The notes under the pieces are model-generated. The model was not told where the DNA came from and did no database searches. It was given only the letters and a program-made list of their open reading frames with translations. From an uncultured Bacilli bacterium (GTDB lineage Bacteria; Bacillota_I; Bacilli_A; RF39; UBA660), in contig CANQHM010000002.1 of NCBI GenBank assembly GCA_947623845.1, positions 1 through 52,893 of the forward strand: a DNA stretch of 52,893 nt, written 5' to 3'. Positions within the stretch are counted from its first letter, which is position 1. Each line of letters starts with the position of its first letter. This document shows, one piece after another, positions 10,800 to 18,753 of the stretch. The position numbers and the translations under genes were made by a program.

Positions 10800-11933
10800 A
10801 TGGCAAAAAGTTATTATGATGTCTTAGGGGTTGATAAGAATGCAAGCCAAGCTGAGATTAAAAGTGCTTTTAGAAAATTAGCGAAACAATATCACCCCGA
10901 TGTTAATAAAACTCCCGAAGCTGAAGCAAAATTTAAAGAAATAGGGGAAGCTTATGCGACTTTAGGAGATGAACAAAAAAGAAAACAATACGATCAATTT
11001 GGTCATGAAGCTTATACTAGTGGAGCTCAAGGCGGCTTTGGTGGCTTCGGTAATGGTGGCTTCTCTTCTTGGACTACGGCTTTTGATGATGACCTAGATT
11101 TAGGTAGTATCTTTGAAGATTTATTTACTGGTGGTTTTGGCTTCCGTAGTAGTCGGGCAAGAGGAAATAGAGCAACTAGAGGCGAAGATTTACTAGTTCG
11201 AGTTACCGTAGACTTTTTAGATGCGGTAAATGGCACAACCAAAGAAATAAAACTTACTATGGATGATAAATGTGAAGAATGTAATGGTGCTGGAGGATTT
11301 AACGAAAAAACTTGTAGTACTTGTAATGGACGCGGAAGAGTAGTTAAAACCCAACAAACCATTTTTGGAACTTTCCAAAGTGAAACATCTTGCCCTGATT
11401 GTGGCGGTAGTGGTAAAACTTTTGAAAAGAAATGTAATAAATGTCGCGGAACTGGTCATGTAAGTCAAAATAAGACAATCAATATTACTGTCCCTGCGGG
11501 TGTTGATAATGGTACGCGGGTAAGAATAAGTGGGAAAGGACCTTCTGGACGTAATGGGGGCGAAAACGGCGATATTTATATTGAATTCCAAGTTAAAGAA
11601 CACCCTTTATTTAAACGGGAAGGATCAGATATTTATCTTGAAGTACCTATTGATGTAGCAACTGCAATGCTAGGAGGCGAAGTTGAAATTCCAACTATCG
11701 ATGGTAACCTAGTTGTGGAAATAAAAGCGGGTACGCAAACTGGTGAAAAACAAAGAATTAAAGGTAAAGGAATGCCTGAACAAAATAGCAGTCGCAGAGG
11801 AGACATGTATATCATCTTAAAAATAGTCGTACCTGATAAACTAGATAAAACTCAAAAACAATTATTAGAAGAACTTAAAAAAACCGATTTAACTAATAAT
11901 AGTGAGTTTAAAACATTTAAAAAATATCTATGA
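10800..11933 (+). CDS. dnaJ: chaperone DnaJ (Hsp40)
   Basis: 377 residues. The J domain at residues 1-70 has YHPDVNK (HPD motif), followed by a Gly/Phe region near 75-115 and four CxxCxGxG zinc repeats ([32 protein letters not shown]). The C-terminal substrate domains are complete. It stimulates DnaK ATPase. It starts 14 bases after pepF and its TGA stop is embedded in the terminator stem. Confidence 0.97.
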   Translation: MAKSYYDVLGVDKNASQAEIKSAFRKLAKQYHPDVNKTPEAEAKFKEIGEAYATLGDEQKRKQYDQFGHEAYTSGAQGGFGGFGNGGFSSWTTAFDDDLDLGSIFEDLFTGGFGFRSSRARGNRATRGEDLLVRVTVDFLDAVNGTTKEIKLTMDDKCEECNGAGGFNEKTCSTCNGRGRVVKTQQTIFGTFQSETSCPDCGGSGKTFEKKCNKCRGTGHVSQNKTINITVPAGVDNGTRVRISGKGPSGRNGGENGDIYIEFQVKEHPLFKREGSDIYLEVPIDVATAMLGGEVEIPTIDGNLVVEIKAGTQTGEKQRIKGKGMPEQNSSRRGDMYIILKIVVPDKLDKTQKQLLEELKKTDLTNNSEFKTFKKYL

Positions 11934-11953
11934 TAGCATTTGCTATCTTTTTT
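11932..11953 (+). terminator. terminator of the heat-shock operon
   Basis: GATAGCA (11932-11938) pairs with TGCTATC (11941-11947), followed by a T run. The stem overlaps the dnaJ stop codon. Confidence 0.85.
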
Positions 11954-11954
11954 G

Positions 11955-11983
11955 TTGCGAAATATTTCTTTTTCTTGTATAAT
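11955..11983 (+). promoter_or_regulatory. sigma-A promoter of ftsAZ
   Basis: TTGCGA (11955-11960), 17 bases, TATAAT (11978-11983). The ftsA start follows 24 bases downstream with the ribosome site GATAGG. Confidence 0.75.
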
Positions 11984-12007
11984 GATAAAAGAAAGATAGG
12001 TTAAGAT

Positions 12008-13252
12008 ATGAGAAAAATAATGGCTAGTTTAGATGTAGGTACTAATAGCATTAAATTAATTGTCGGCGAAATGATATCAGGTAAATTAAATATCTTAGCC
12101 GTGGCAGAAACACCATCTAAAGGGGTAAAAAAAGGAATTATTGTTAATAAAGAAGAGACATTAGAATGTATTAAAAAAGTTAAAAATGATGTTGAAACAA
12201 TTTTAGAATTACCAATTACCAAAATGTTAGTAACCGTACCATCTAATGACGTTAATTTAACGGTTAATACTGCAAGTATTGCGATTGATAATGAAGACCA
12301 TGTAGTTACAGGACAAGATATTACTAGTGTTATTAAAAAATCGACAAGAAATGTTGTCCCTAGTAATATGGAATTAGTTAGTGTAAGTCCTATAGTATTC
12401 GTCTTAGATGAAGATAAAAAAACTACCAGTCCTAAAAATGCTATTGCTAATAAATTAAGTGTTAAAACCATTATTGCAATGGCTCCTAAACAAACAATAT
12501 ATCCTGTAATTGATATCTTAGAAACCTTAGAAATAGAAGTTGTAGATATAAATTTTGGAGTAATGGCTTCTTATTATGAATTTAAAAATGAAATGACTAA
12601 TAAAAATACGGGAGTTATTATTGATATAGGACATGCTAGTACCGAAATTGCTGTCTTTAATAAAGGAGTTATGAGTAACTTAAAAAAACTAGATTTGGGT
12701 GGTTCTAATGTTGATAATGATATCGCTTATATCTATAAAATAAATCATAATGAAGCTCATCATCTAAAAGAAACTTTAGCATTAGCAACCCCAAGAGAAG
12801 CAAACCCTAAAAATAAAGTAAAACTAACGAATAAAGATGGGGAAGAAATTGAAATTAATCAAGTAAATCTTAGTAAAATCGTTAAAAGTAGATTAGAAGA
12901 AATCCTATCTTTAGCAAAAAGAGAAATTAACCTCTTAACAAAAAAGGAAATTAGTTATATAATAGTTACAGGTGGTATGATAGAGTTAACCGATTTTTCT
13001 TTAATAATTGAAGAAATATTTGGACACGACATAACCCTTGGTGATATTAAAGAGATAGGAGTAAGACATAATAAATATAGTGCAGCTTTAGGACTTATTA
13101 AATGGTATCATTATAATAATATATTAAAAGATAAAGATTATTCGATGTTTTCAATTGAAGAACAAGAAGAATTAAGTGGAATTAATAAAAGACTAGCGGT
13201 AAGTGATAATACCGTTTTGGGTAAAATTTTCAGTTATTTCTTTGATAATTAA
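12008..13252 (+). CDS. ftsA: cell division protein FtsA
   Basis: 414 residues of the actin-like FtsA family. [15 protein letters not shown] forms the phosphate-1 loop, [15 protein letters not shown] the phosphate-2 loop and [13 protein letters not shown] the adenosine region, with an SHS2-type 1C domain between the first two. The C-terminus ([10 protein letters not shown]) is the amphipathic membrane-targeting helix. FtsA tethers FtsZ to the membrane and recruits the divisome. It is directly followed by ftsZ. Confidence 0.93.
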   Translation: MRKIMASLDVGTNSIKLIVGEMISGKLNILAVAETPSKGVKKGIIVNKEETLECIKKVKNDVETILELPITKMLVTVPSNDVNLTVNTASIAIDNEDHVVTGQDITSVIKKSTRNVVPSNMELVSVSPIVFVLDEDKKTTSPKNAIANKLSVKTIIAMAPKQTIYPVIDILETLEIEVVDINFGVMASYYEFKNEMTNKNTGVIIDIGHASTEIAVFNKGVMSNLKKLDLGGSNVDNDIAYIYKINHNEAHHLKETLALATPREANPKNKVKLTNKDGEEIEINQVNLSKIVKSRLEEILSLAKREINLLTKKEISYIIVTGGMIELTDFSLIIEEIFGHDITLGDIKEIGVRHNKYSAALGLIKWYHYNNILKDKDYSMFSIEEQEELSGINKRLAVSDNTVLGKIFSYFFDN

Positions 13253-13269
13253 GGAGAGTGGAAAATAAT

Positions 13270-14325
13270 ATGTACGGACTAGAAACTGATCAAATTGCAA
13301 AAATTAAAGTTATTGGTGTCGGTGGGGGCGGATGTAATGCCGTAAACCGCATGATTGAATCAGGTGTTAGAGGTGTTGACTTTATTGTTGCTAATACTGA
13401 TTTACAAGTATTAAATGTTAGTAAAGCCGAGGTTAAACTACAAATTGGGGCGACTATTACGGGTGGTCTTGGAGCTGGTGCTAATCCTGAAGTTGGTAGA
13501 GAAGCTGCTTTAGAAAGTAAAAAAGAAATTGAAGAAGCCTTAGAGGGAGCGGATATGGTATTCGTTACCTGTGGTTTAGGTGGTGGTACTGGTACTGGTG
13601 CTGCTCCAGTTATTGCGGAGATTGCGCAAAATTTAGGAGCTTTAACTGTAGCTATTGTTACTAAACCATTTAAATTTGAAGGTCGTAAAAGAATGGAACA
13701 TGCCGAAACTGGTTTAGAAGAACTAAAGAAACATGTTGATACTTTAATTGTTATTCCAAATGATCGTTTAAGAGATATAATTGATAAAACAACCCCAATG
13801 ATTGAAGCTTTCCGGGAAGCCGATAATGTTTTATTACGAGGAGTTCAATCTATTTCTGACTTAATCGCTGTATCTGGTTTAGTAAACCTAGACTTTGCCG
13901 ATGTTAAGACCGTAATGTCTCATCGTGGTAATGCGATTATTGGAATTGGTATTGGTGTTGGAGAAAATAGAGCTATTGAAGCCGCTAAAGCTGCTGTAGC
14001 AAGTCCTTTACTAGAAACAACTATCGATGGAGCGACTGATGCGATTATTAATATTACGGGTGGTAACTCTCTTACTTTATTTGAAGCGGAAGATGCTGCG
14101 GAAGTTGTAAGAAGTGCAGCCCATACGGATATTAATACCATCTTTGGTGCGGTAATTAATGAAAACTTAAATGATGAAGTAATCGTAACTGTTATTGCCA
14201 CTGGCTTTGATGATAATAAAGAAGATAATGGTGATTATGATAGAGAAGAATATCAAAGAAGAAGTGTTGATGAAGATGATGAACTTGATATTCCACCATT
14301 CTTAAGAAATCACGAAGATTATTAA
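13270..14325 (+). CDS. ftsZ: cell division protein FtsZ
   Basis: 351 residues from the ATG at 13270. An in-frame GTG at 13258 is rejected because it overlaps the AAGGAG ribosome site at 13251-13256. The tubulin signature [10 protein letters not shown] and the N-terminal [18 protein letters not shown]-binding region are intact. The C-terminal peptide DIPPFLRN is the conserved FtsA/SepF binding tail. The disordered linker before it is short (about 25 residues). FtsZ polymerises into the division ring. Confidence 0.97.
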   Translation: MYGLETDQIAKIKVIGVGGGGCNAVNRMIESGVRGVDFIVANTDLQVLNVSKAEVKLQIGATITGGLGAGANPEVGREAALESKKEIEEALEGADMVFVTCGLGGGTGTGAAPVIAEIAQNLGALTVAIVTKPFKFEGRKRMEHAETGLEELKKHVDTLIVIPNDRLRDIIDKTTPMIEAFREADNVLLRGVQSISDLIAVSGLVNLDFADVKTVMSHRGNAIIGIGIGVGENRAIEAAKAAVASPLLETTIDGATDAIINITGGNSLTLFEAEDAAEVVRSAAHTDINTIFGAVINENLNDEVIVTVIATGFDDNKEDNGDYDREEYQRRSVDEDDELDIPPFLRNHEDY

Positions 14326-14335
14326 AAGCTATTGG

Positions 14336-14362
14336 GTACTGATTAATCAGTACTTTTCTTTT
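14336..14362 (+). terminator. ftsZ terminator
   Basis: The perfect 18-base palindrome GTACTGATT/AATCAGTAC at 14336-14353 is followed by TTTTCTTTT. A similar 3' arm plus T run recurs on the far side of the insertion sequence at 15662-15683. Confidence 0.85.
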
Positions 14363-14375
14363 ACAAATTTTTAAA

Positions 14376-14389
14376 TGAAGTGCAACAAG
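14376..14389 (+). repeat. left terminal inverted repeat of the IS30 element
   Basis: Fourteen bases, the exact reverse complement of 15641-15654. This end lies downstream of the transposase gene. Confidence 0.88.
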
Positions 14390-14416
14390 TAGATATATAA
14401 AATACACTTATTGCTA

Positions 14417-14451
14417 AACTTAATGTTATTATATAGCATTAAGTTCTTTTT
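14417..14451 (+). terminator. terminator inside the IS, left end
   Basis: AACTTAATG (14417-14425) pairs perfectly with CATTAAGTT (14437-14445), then TTCTTTTT. On the plus strand it would block ftsZ read-through into the element as antisense. The transposase stop codon lies in the loop, so it may also end the transposase message. Confidence 0.7.
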
Positions 14452-15571
14452 GTATATTAATTATTTTATTAAATAAATTTATATCTTTTATTTCTTCTTT
14501 TAACATTTCTATTGGTGTTCTATATCCAAATATCTTTCTTGGATAATTATTCATCCAATTTGCTATTTCTTCTATATCTTTCTCTGAATAGTTTTCTATT
14601 AATTCTCCTTTTGGAATAAAATATCTTATTATTCCATTATGTTTTTCATTAGTTCCTTTTTCATAACTTGAATATGGATGACAAAAGTAAACTGTTGTAT
14701 TAAGTATTTCTTGAATCTCTTTCCAAGCAGAAAATTCAGTTCCATTATCAGTTGATATAGATTTAATAATATCGTTTAAATTATTTTTAATGATAGATTT
14801 AATTTTTCTAATCTTTTTAATAACTTCTTCTTTAGTTTTTCCATCTAGTTTAGCAATAATTTCAAATCTTATTTTTCTATCAGTTAAGGTCATTAAACAT
14901 TGATGCTGACCTTTAGAAGTAGAAACAACAGTATCTAACTCCCAATCACCAAATCTTTCTCTATTATTAATTATTTCAGGTCTTAATTCAATACTGTTGT
15001 TCTTTTTGCTTTCAGGAGTTTGTTTTTCTGATTGATAGCAATCTTTTTCATTATTAAATTTAAGCATTCTTCTTGTATCTTCTTTAGTAGATTTTAGTAA
15101 ATGATAATGAATAGCTCTATAAATAGTTGTAGTAGATATAGAAGAAAAACCATCTTGTAAATATAATTGATGGGCATTTATATAACCAGCAATAACATCA
15201 GGTGCCCACTTATCATTTAAAATTTTGTCATCAATGAATTGAGCAAGTTTAGGAAATTGTTCAACTAAATAATGAGCTTTAGAGAAAGATCTTTTATAAT
15301 CAGCATCATATTGAGCATCATTAACATTATAAGGTTTGTTATAGATATTACCAGTTCTAATCATAATTTTCGACTTAATACGATACTTAAGTTCTCTCCA
15401 TATAGTAGTTCTGTTAACTCCAATAATTTTAGCAATATCAGCATTAGAATAAACTCTTTTACCATTATTATCAAGAACACCAATTAAAACTTCGATTTGA
15501 GCTCTTTGATCCCGATTTAAATGATGGTATTGATTTTTCTTAGATTTTAGTATATTATTTTCAATAGACAT
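14429..15571 (-). CDS. IS30-family DDE transposase
   Basis: 380 residues from the ATG at 15571 (MSIENNIL), which has AAAGGTGT as ribosome site. A longer in-frame extension to 15751 is rejected because it crosses the IS end. The N-terminal helix-turn-helix HLNRDQRAQIEVLI and a second one (NADIAKIIGVNRTTIWREL) match IS30. The catalytic core has GDWELDTVV (first D), STDNGTEFSAW (second D) and YSSYEKGTNEKHNG (catalytic E). No frameshift or stop is seen, so it is probably active. Confidence 0.93.
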   Translation of the reverse strand: MSIENNILKSKKNQYHHLNRDQRAQIEVLIGVLDNNGKRVYSNADIAKIIGVNRTTIWRELKYRIKSKIMIRTGNIYNKPYNVNDAQYDADYKRSFSKAHYLVEQFPKLAQFIDDKILNDKWAPDVIAGYINAHQLYLQDGFSSISTTTIYRAIHYHLLKSTKEDTRRMLKFNNEKDCYQSEKQTPESKKNNSIELRPEIINNRERFGDWELDTVVSTSKGQHQCLMTLTDRKIRFEIIAKLDGKTKEEVIKKIRKIKSIIKNNLNDIIKSISTDNGTEFSAWKEIQEILNTTVYFCHPYSSYEKGTNEKHNGIIRYFIPKGELIENYSEKDIEEIANWMNNYPRKIFGYRTPIEMLKEEIKDINLFNKIINIQKELNAI

Positions 15572-15640
15572 ATAATTATTACACCTTTCTATATGTTCAA
15601 CAATAAGTGTAATATATTTATATGTCTTTTTCAATTTGAC

Positions 15641-15654
15641 CTTGTTGCACTTCA
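15641..15654 (-). repeat. right terminal inverted repeat of the IS30 element
   Basis: Fourteen bases, the exact reverse complement of 14376-14389. This end lies upstream of the transposase gene. Confidence 0.88.
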
Positions 15655-15682
15655 GAAAAAAATTAATCTCAGTACTTTTCTT

Positions 15683-15711
15683 TTGACATCTTCTTTTATT
15701 TATGATAAAGT
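15683..15711 (+). promoter_or_regulatory. sigma-A promoter of the sigma-like gene
   Basis: TTGACA (15683-15688), 17 bases, TAAAGT (15706-15711), just beyond the IS and 27 bases before the next ATG. Confidence 0.65.
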
Positions 15712-15738
15712 AATTGGTATCAAAAAAGGGGGATTTAT

Positions 15739-16521
15739 ATGTTAATAACAAAAGATTTAACTATTCATGTTATAAATAAATTAGAAAGATATGGATTTTT
15801 AAAAGAAAAGTATAATTTTAGTGAGATTAATTTAAGAATAACTAATATTGAACAAGTAGATAACTTATGTAAATTGTTAACATTTAAAGAATTAGAAAAA
15901 GATGAATTAAATACGGTTAATAAAATTCTTGAGTATTATTTTAAAAAAATTAAGAATCGTAATTTATGGAAATGTGGTTGTATGTTTACAGAGATGTTAG
16001 ATTATATACCTAGTAATGATATATTAATTAATATTATTAAGAATAATCCTTATATTTATAACTATATTGATGAGAATGAATTATCTTTTAAAATGGTTCG
16101 TCATAATGAATTTTTAGATAATCTATATAATTGTTATATTGTAGAAAAGTTTAATAGATTAGAAGTTCCAGAAGAGTTACTTCCTTATTATAATAAAGTG
16201 TTAAATACTAAAGTATTAACTAAAAAAGAAGAAATAATGGTTTTAGAAAAATATTTAGAAACTAAAGATAATAAGTATTATGATATGTTAATGGCAAGTT
16301 ATCAAAGAGTATTAATATTTGGGGTTTTAAGATATCAAGAAGAATATAATATAAGTTATGAAGAAGCTATTTCTACGGGTGAGAAAGTTTTAAGTAGTAT
16401 TATTAAATCCCTTGATAAAGATTCGAGAACTATTTATAGTCAATTAGAAAGTAATTTAAAATTAGCATTCTATCGTAAAGAAAAACGTTTAACTCTTGAT
16501 TTAGTTAAAAAACAATGTTAG
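15739..16521 (+). CDS. uncharacterised protein with a sigma-70 region 2-like segment
   Basis: 260 residues, no membrane segment, strong ribosome site AAAGGGGG. Residues 1-155 are helical and unrecognised. Residues 159-250 follow the sigma-70 region 1.2-2.4 pattern: VLTKKEEIMVLEKY, then KYYDMLMASYQRVLIFGVLR (compare the sigma ANLRLVVSIAKRY), YEEAISTGEKVLSSIIKSLD (compare LIQEGNLGLMKAVEKFD) and a final basic helix. The conserved D of the core-binding DLIQEG motif is replaced, and no region 4 follows. It may be a degenerate sigma factor, a phage or competence regulator, or an unrelated helical fold. The similarity is by eye only. Confidence 0.5.
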   Translation: MLITKDLTIHVINKLERYGFLKEKYNFSEINLRITNIEQVDNLCKLLTFKELEKDELNTVNKILEYYFKKIKNRNLWKCGCMFTEMLDYIPSNDILINIIKNNPYIYNYIDENELSFKMVRHNEFLDNLYNCYIVEKFNRLEVPEELLPYYNKVLNTKVLTKKEEIMVLEKYLETKDNKYYDMLMASYQRVLIFGVLRYQEEYNISYEEAISTGEKVLSSIIKSLDKDSRTIYSQLESNLKLAFYRKEKRLTLDLVKKQC

Positions 16522-16524
16522 AAT
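16496..16524 (+). promoter_or_regulatory. promoter of the serine T-box unit
   Basis: TTGATT (16496-16501), 17 bases, TAGAAT (16519-16524). It overlaps the 3' end of the sigma-like gene and would start the leader near 16531. Confidence 0.55.
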
Positions 16525-16530
16525 AGGTTG

Positions 16531-16755
16531 TGTAAAGCGTTTTAAAAAAAGACAAGTAATAAGTTACAAGTAAATTTATAGAGAGTTTATGTTGGTGGAA
16601 ATTAAACAATTTATAACTTATGAATCTCCTTTTAAAGTAAGACTAATCATCTTCGGGAATAACCCGTTATCAAAAAATTAAGTAAAAATAAGGATGGCAC
16701 CGCTATTACTATTATTGCTCCTTTGAAAATAATAGTAATAGGGGTTTTTATTTGA
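16531..16755 (+). promoter_or_regulatory. T-box riboswitch, serine type
   Basis: The leader has the T-box landmarks in order: AGAGAG followed by GTTGGTGGAA in stem I, a specifier region TGAATCTCC (16621-16629; in-place Ser codons TCT 16625-16627 or TCC 16627-16629), and the T-box AGGATGGCACCGCT. The bulge TGGC (16695-16698) pairs with GCCA, i.e. a tRNA with discriminator G73, as in tRNA-Ser. The terminator stem pairs 16703-16716 with 16728-16741 (14 perfect base pairs) before GGGGTTTTTATTT. Uncharged tRNA-Ser should favour antitermination and expression of serS. Confidence 0.92.
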
Positions 16756-16768
16756 AAAGGAGAAGATT

Positions 16769-17032
16769 ATGGAAAAAGTAATTGAAGATAATATAATTTA
16801 TTTAGTAAAAAGTAATAAAGGTGAATATGTTTATGATATATATTTACAAAAGAGTGATAAATTAATTGGAAGAATTGCTTACGCTTATAATGAAGAAGAT
16901 ATGGAAAAAGATGGTAGTTTTAATTTGAAATTACGATCGGAGTATAAAAATAATACTATAAAAAGAAGTATATTTAAATTAATGCTTATAGTCTTAGAAA
17001 GACAAAAAGTAACGAGGAGAGGAAGAATATAA
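16769..17032 (+). CDS. small protein between the Ser T-box and serS
   Basis: 87 residues, ATG 8-9 bases after AAAAGGAG. It ends ATATAATG, overlapping the serS start by one base, so the two are co-transcribed under the serine T-box and probably translationally coupled. No close family recognised. The segment KLIGRIAYAYN followed by SFNLKLRSEYKNNTIKRSIFKLMLIVLER recalls the N-terminal half of GNAT acetyltransferases (sheet followed by the acetyl-CoA helix), but the characteristic Q/RxxGxG/A loop is missing. It may be a degenerate GNAT or a lineage-specific partner of SerRS. Confidence 0.7.
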   Translation: MEKVIEDNIIYLVKSNKGEYVYDIYLQKSDKLIGRIAYAYNEEDMEKDGSFNLKLRSEYKNNTIKRSIFKLMLIVLERQKVTRRGRI

Positions 17033-18321
17033 TGATAGATATTAAATTAATAAGAGAAAATAGGGATTTGGTTAAAGAAAATATTAAAAAGAAATTTCAA
17101 GATGAAAAATTACCTTTAGTAGATGAAGTTTATGATTTAGATAAAAGGGTGCGAGAACTTAAGAATAAAGGAGATAACTTACGTAGTGAAAAGAATAATG
17201 TAAGTAGTGAAATAGGTTCTTTAATGCGGGATAAAAAGGTCGAGGAAGCTAATAAGAAAAAGGAAAGAGTAACGGAAATTAATAATGAGTTAATTGCGAT
17301 TGAAGAAGAAGAAGCAAAAATTAATGCCGATATTAAACAAAAAATGATGACTATTCCTAATATTATTGATGAGTCTGTACCTATTGGAAAAGATGATTCT
17401 GAAAATGTGGAAGTAGAAAGATTTGGGGAAGCTCTAGTACCTGATTATGAGATTCCTTATCATGCTGATATTATTGCTTCATTTAATGGGTTAGATAAAG
17501 AAAGTGCCGGACGTACTTCTGGAGAAGGATTCTATTATCTTATCGGCGATATTGCGCGTCTTCATGAAGCCATGATTGCGTATGCGAGAGATTATATGAT
17601 TAAACAAGGATTTACTTATGCGATACCACCATTTATGATTCATGGGGATGTAGTAAACGGGGTTATGTCATTTAAAGAAATGGAAGCTATGATGTATAAA
17701 ATTGAAGGGGAAGATTTATACCTAATAGGAACATCTGAACATAGTATGATTGGGAGATTTAAAGATCAAATAATTAAAAAAAGTGATTTACCTATTACAA
17801 TGACTTCATATTCACCTTGTTTTAGAAAAGAAGGTGGGTCTCATGGTCTAGAAGAAAGAGGATTATATCGGGTTCATCAATTTGAAAAACAAGAAATGAT
17901 TGTTATATGTGATCCAAAAGACTCTATGGAATGGTATAATAAGATGTGGAAATTTAGTGTCGATATCTTTAGAAACTTTAATATTCCCGTAAGACAATTA
18001 GAATGCTGTAGTGGCGATTTAGCGGATTTAAAAGTTAAATCTTGTGATATAGAGGCTTGGAGTCCAAGACAACAAAAATACTTTGAAGTATGTTCTTGTT
18101 CAACTTTAGGAGATGCCCAAGCAAGACGGTTAGGGATTAGAGCTAAAGGCGAAGATGGAACTTATTATGTTCATACATTAAACAATACGGTTGTAGCCAC
18201 TCCAAGAGGATTAATCGCCTTACTAGAAAATAACTATAATAAAGATGGAAGTGTTACGGTTCCCGAAGTTTTAAGACCATATATGGGTGGTACCGAAAAA
18301 CTAGTTCCTATAAAGAAATAA
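17032..18321 (+). CDS. serS: seryl-tRNA synthetase
   Basis: 429 residues. The N-terminal coiled-coil arm (about residues 30-100) binds the long arm of tRNA-Ser. The class II core has a motif 2 region SPCFRKEGGSHGLEERGLYR, then RVHQFEKQEM and CSCSTLGDAQARRLGIR. Motif 3 reads HTLNNTVVATPRGLIALLEN. Usual bacterial enzymes have HTLNGSGLAVGR there; the N-T/ATPR form is more like archaeal SerRS, as I recall it. It charges tRNA-Ser and is controlled by the T-box upstream. Confidence 0.95.
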   Translation: MIDIKLIRENRDLVKENIKKKFQDEKLPLVDEVYDLDKRVRELKNKGDNLRSEKNNVSSEIGSLMRDKKVEEANKKKERVTEINNELIAIEEEEAKINADIKQKMMTIPNIIDESVPIGKDDSENVEVERFGEALVPDYEIPYHADIIASFNGLDKESAGRTSGEGFYYLIGDIARLHEAMIAYARDYMIKQGFTYAIPPFMIHGDVVNGVMSFKEMEAMMYKIEGEDLYLIGTSEHSMIGRFKDQIIKKSDLPITMTSYSPCFRKEGGSHGLEERGLYRVHQFEKQEMIVICDPKDSMEWYNKMWKFSVDIFRNFNIPVRQLECCSGDLADLKVKSCDIEAWSPRQQKYFEVCSCSTLGDAQARRLGIRAKGEDGTYYVHTLNNTVVATPRGLIALLENNYNKDGSVTVPEVLRPYMGGTEKLVPIKK

Positions 18322-18326
18322 AGTAG

Positions 18327-18358
18327 AAAAGGTTAATTTTAAAACCTTTTTTATTTTT
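18327..18358 (+). terminator. serS terminator
   Basis: AAAAGGTT (18327-18334) pairs with AACCTTTT (18343-18350), followed by TTATTTTT. Confidence 0.8.
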
Positions 18359-18374
18359 GTAGTAAAAAATTTCT

Positions 18375-18531
18375 ATTGTAAAAAAGTGGCAAAAGTGGCA
18401 AAAAAATACAATGGAAAATTGTTTATAAAATAATAATTTGTTGAAGAAAAATGTCACAAGTGGCAAAAATCTTCAATAAAATGTTGTGAAAAAATATAAC
18501 GAAATTTTAATTTTTTTGAAAAATTTTTCGT
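18375..18531 (+). other. three consecutive hairpins, two displaying GTGGCAAAA
   Basis: The 432-base gap between serS and recA has no gene. Within it, ATTGTA (18375-18380) pairs with TACAAT (18407-18412) around two direct copies of GTGGCAAAA (18386 and 18395). TTGAAGA (18441-18447) pairs with TCTTCAA (18470-18476) around a third GTGGCAAAA (18460). ACGAAA/TTTCGT closes an AT-only stem at 18499-18531. The repetition of one motif in successive loops suggests protein-binding RNA or a multi-copy DNA site. Function unknown. Confidence 0.4.
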
Positions 18532-18554
18532 AAAAAAAAGGAAATCGCCCAAAA

Positions 18555-18660
18555 ATTGTTAATATAATATATGAAGGGAGAAATAGGTATGACATAAATT
18601 TTTGGCTTAAATTTCTTACAACTGATGCGGGTGTGTCGAGTTAAAAATAGGAGAAAAATA
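18555..18660 (+). other. possible structured RNA or leader before recA
   Basis: After AATATAATATATGAAGG (a possible -10 element at 18560-18570) comes a stretch with no reading frame of note. It includes ACTGATGCGGGTGTGTCGAG (18620-18639), strikingly G/C-rich for this genome. Such islands in AT-rich intergenic DNA are often conserved RNA structure. I recognise no riboswitch class. It precedes the recA promoter, so if transcribed it would be a separate small RNA or a long alternative leader. Confidence 0.3.
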
Positions 18661-18667
18661 AAAATGT

Positions 18668-18679
18668 AAACAAATGTTT
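18668..18679. promoter_or_regulatory. possible LexA/SOS box upstream of recA
   Basis: AAACAAATGTTT has the shape of the Gram-positive SOS box core GAAC-N4-GTTC, with one deviation in each half. It lies 10 bases before the recA -35 box. A weak call, because AT-rich palindromes arise easily here. Confidence 0.3.
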
Positions 18680-18689
18680 GCAAAAATTA

Positions 18690-18718
18690 TTGACAAACAC
18701 AAAAAAATTAGATAAAAT
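18690..18718 (+). promoter_or_regulatory. sigma-A promoter of recA
   Basis: TTGACA (18690-18695), 17 bases, TAAAAT (18713-18718). Confidence 0.8.
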
Positions 18719-18753
18719 TAAAATGAAGTTAACAAAATTAGGAGGATTTGAAA

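Larger units (their letters stand above)
14376..15654. mobile_element. IS30-family insertion sequence, apparently intact
   Basis: A 1279-base element bounded by the perfect inverted repeats TGAAGTGCAACAAG (14376-14389) and CTTGTTGCACTTCA (15641-15654). It carries a single complete IS30-type transposase gene on the minus strand. It lies between the ftsZ terminator and the promoter of the next gene, so it harms neither. Target duplications are not obvious: the flanks read AAA on the left and GAA on the right. The terminal repeats could extend imperfectly beyond 14 bases. Confidence 0.88.

Noticed and set aside
11027..11815. Minus-strand open frames opposite dnaJ
   Set aside because: They mirror the Gly- and Cys-rich dnaJ codons and have no ribosome sites; dnaJ is complete on the plus strand.
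14373..15657. A clean target-site duplication for the IS30 element
   Set aside because: Flanking triplets are AAA and GAA; no exact duplication can be set without shifting the perfect inverted repeat.
15572..15751. An N-terminal extension of the IS30 transposase up to 15751
   Set aside because: It crosses the IS inverted repeat at 15641-15654; the ATG at 15571 has a good ribosome site and starts a normal-length transposase.
18590..18598. A tiny reading frame ATG ACA TAA before recA
   Set aside because: Two codons only; no evidence that it is more than chance within the possible leader RNA.
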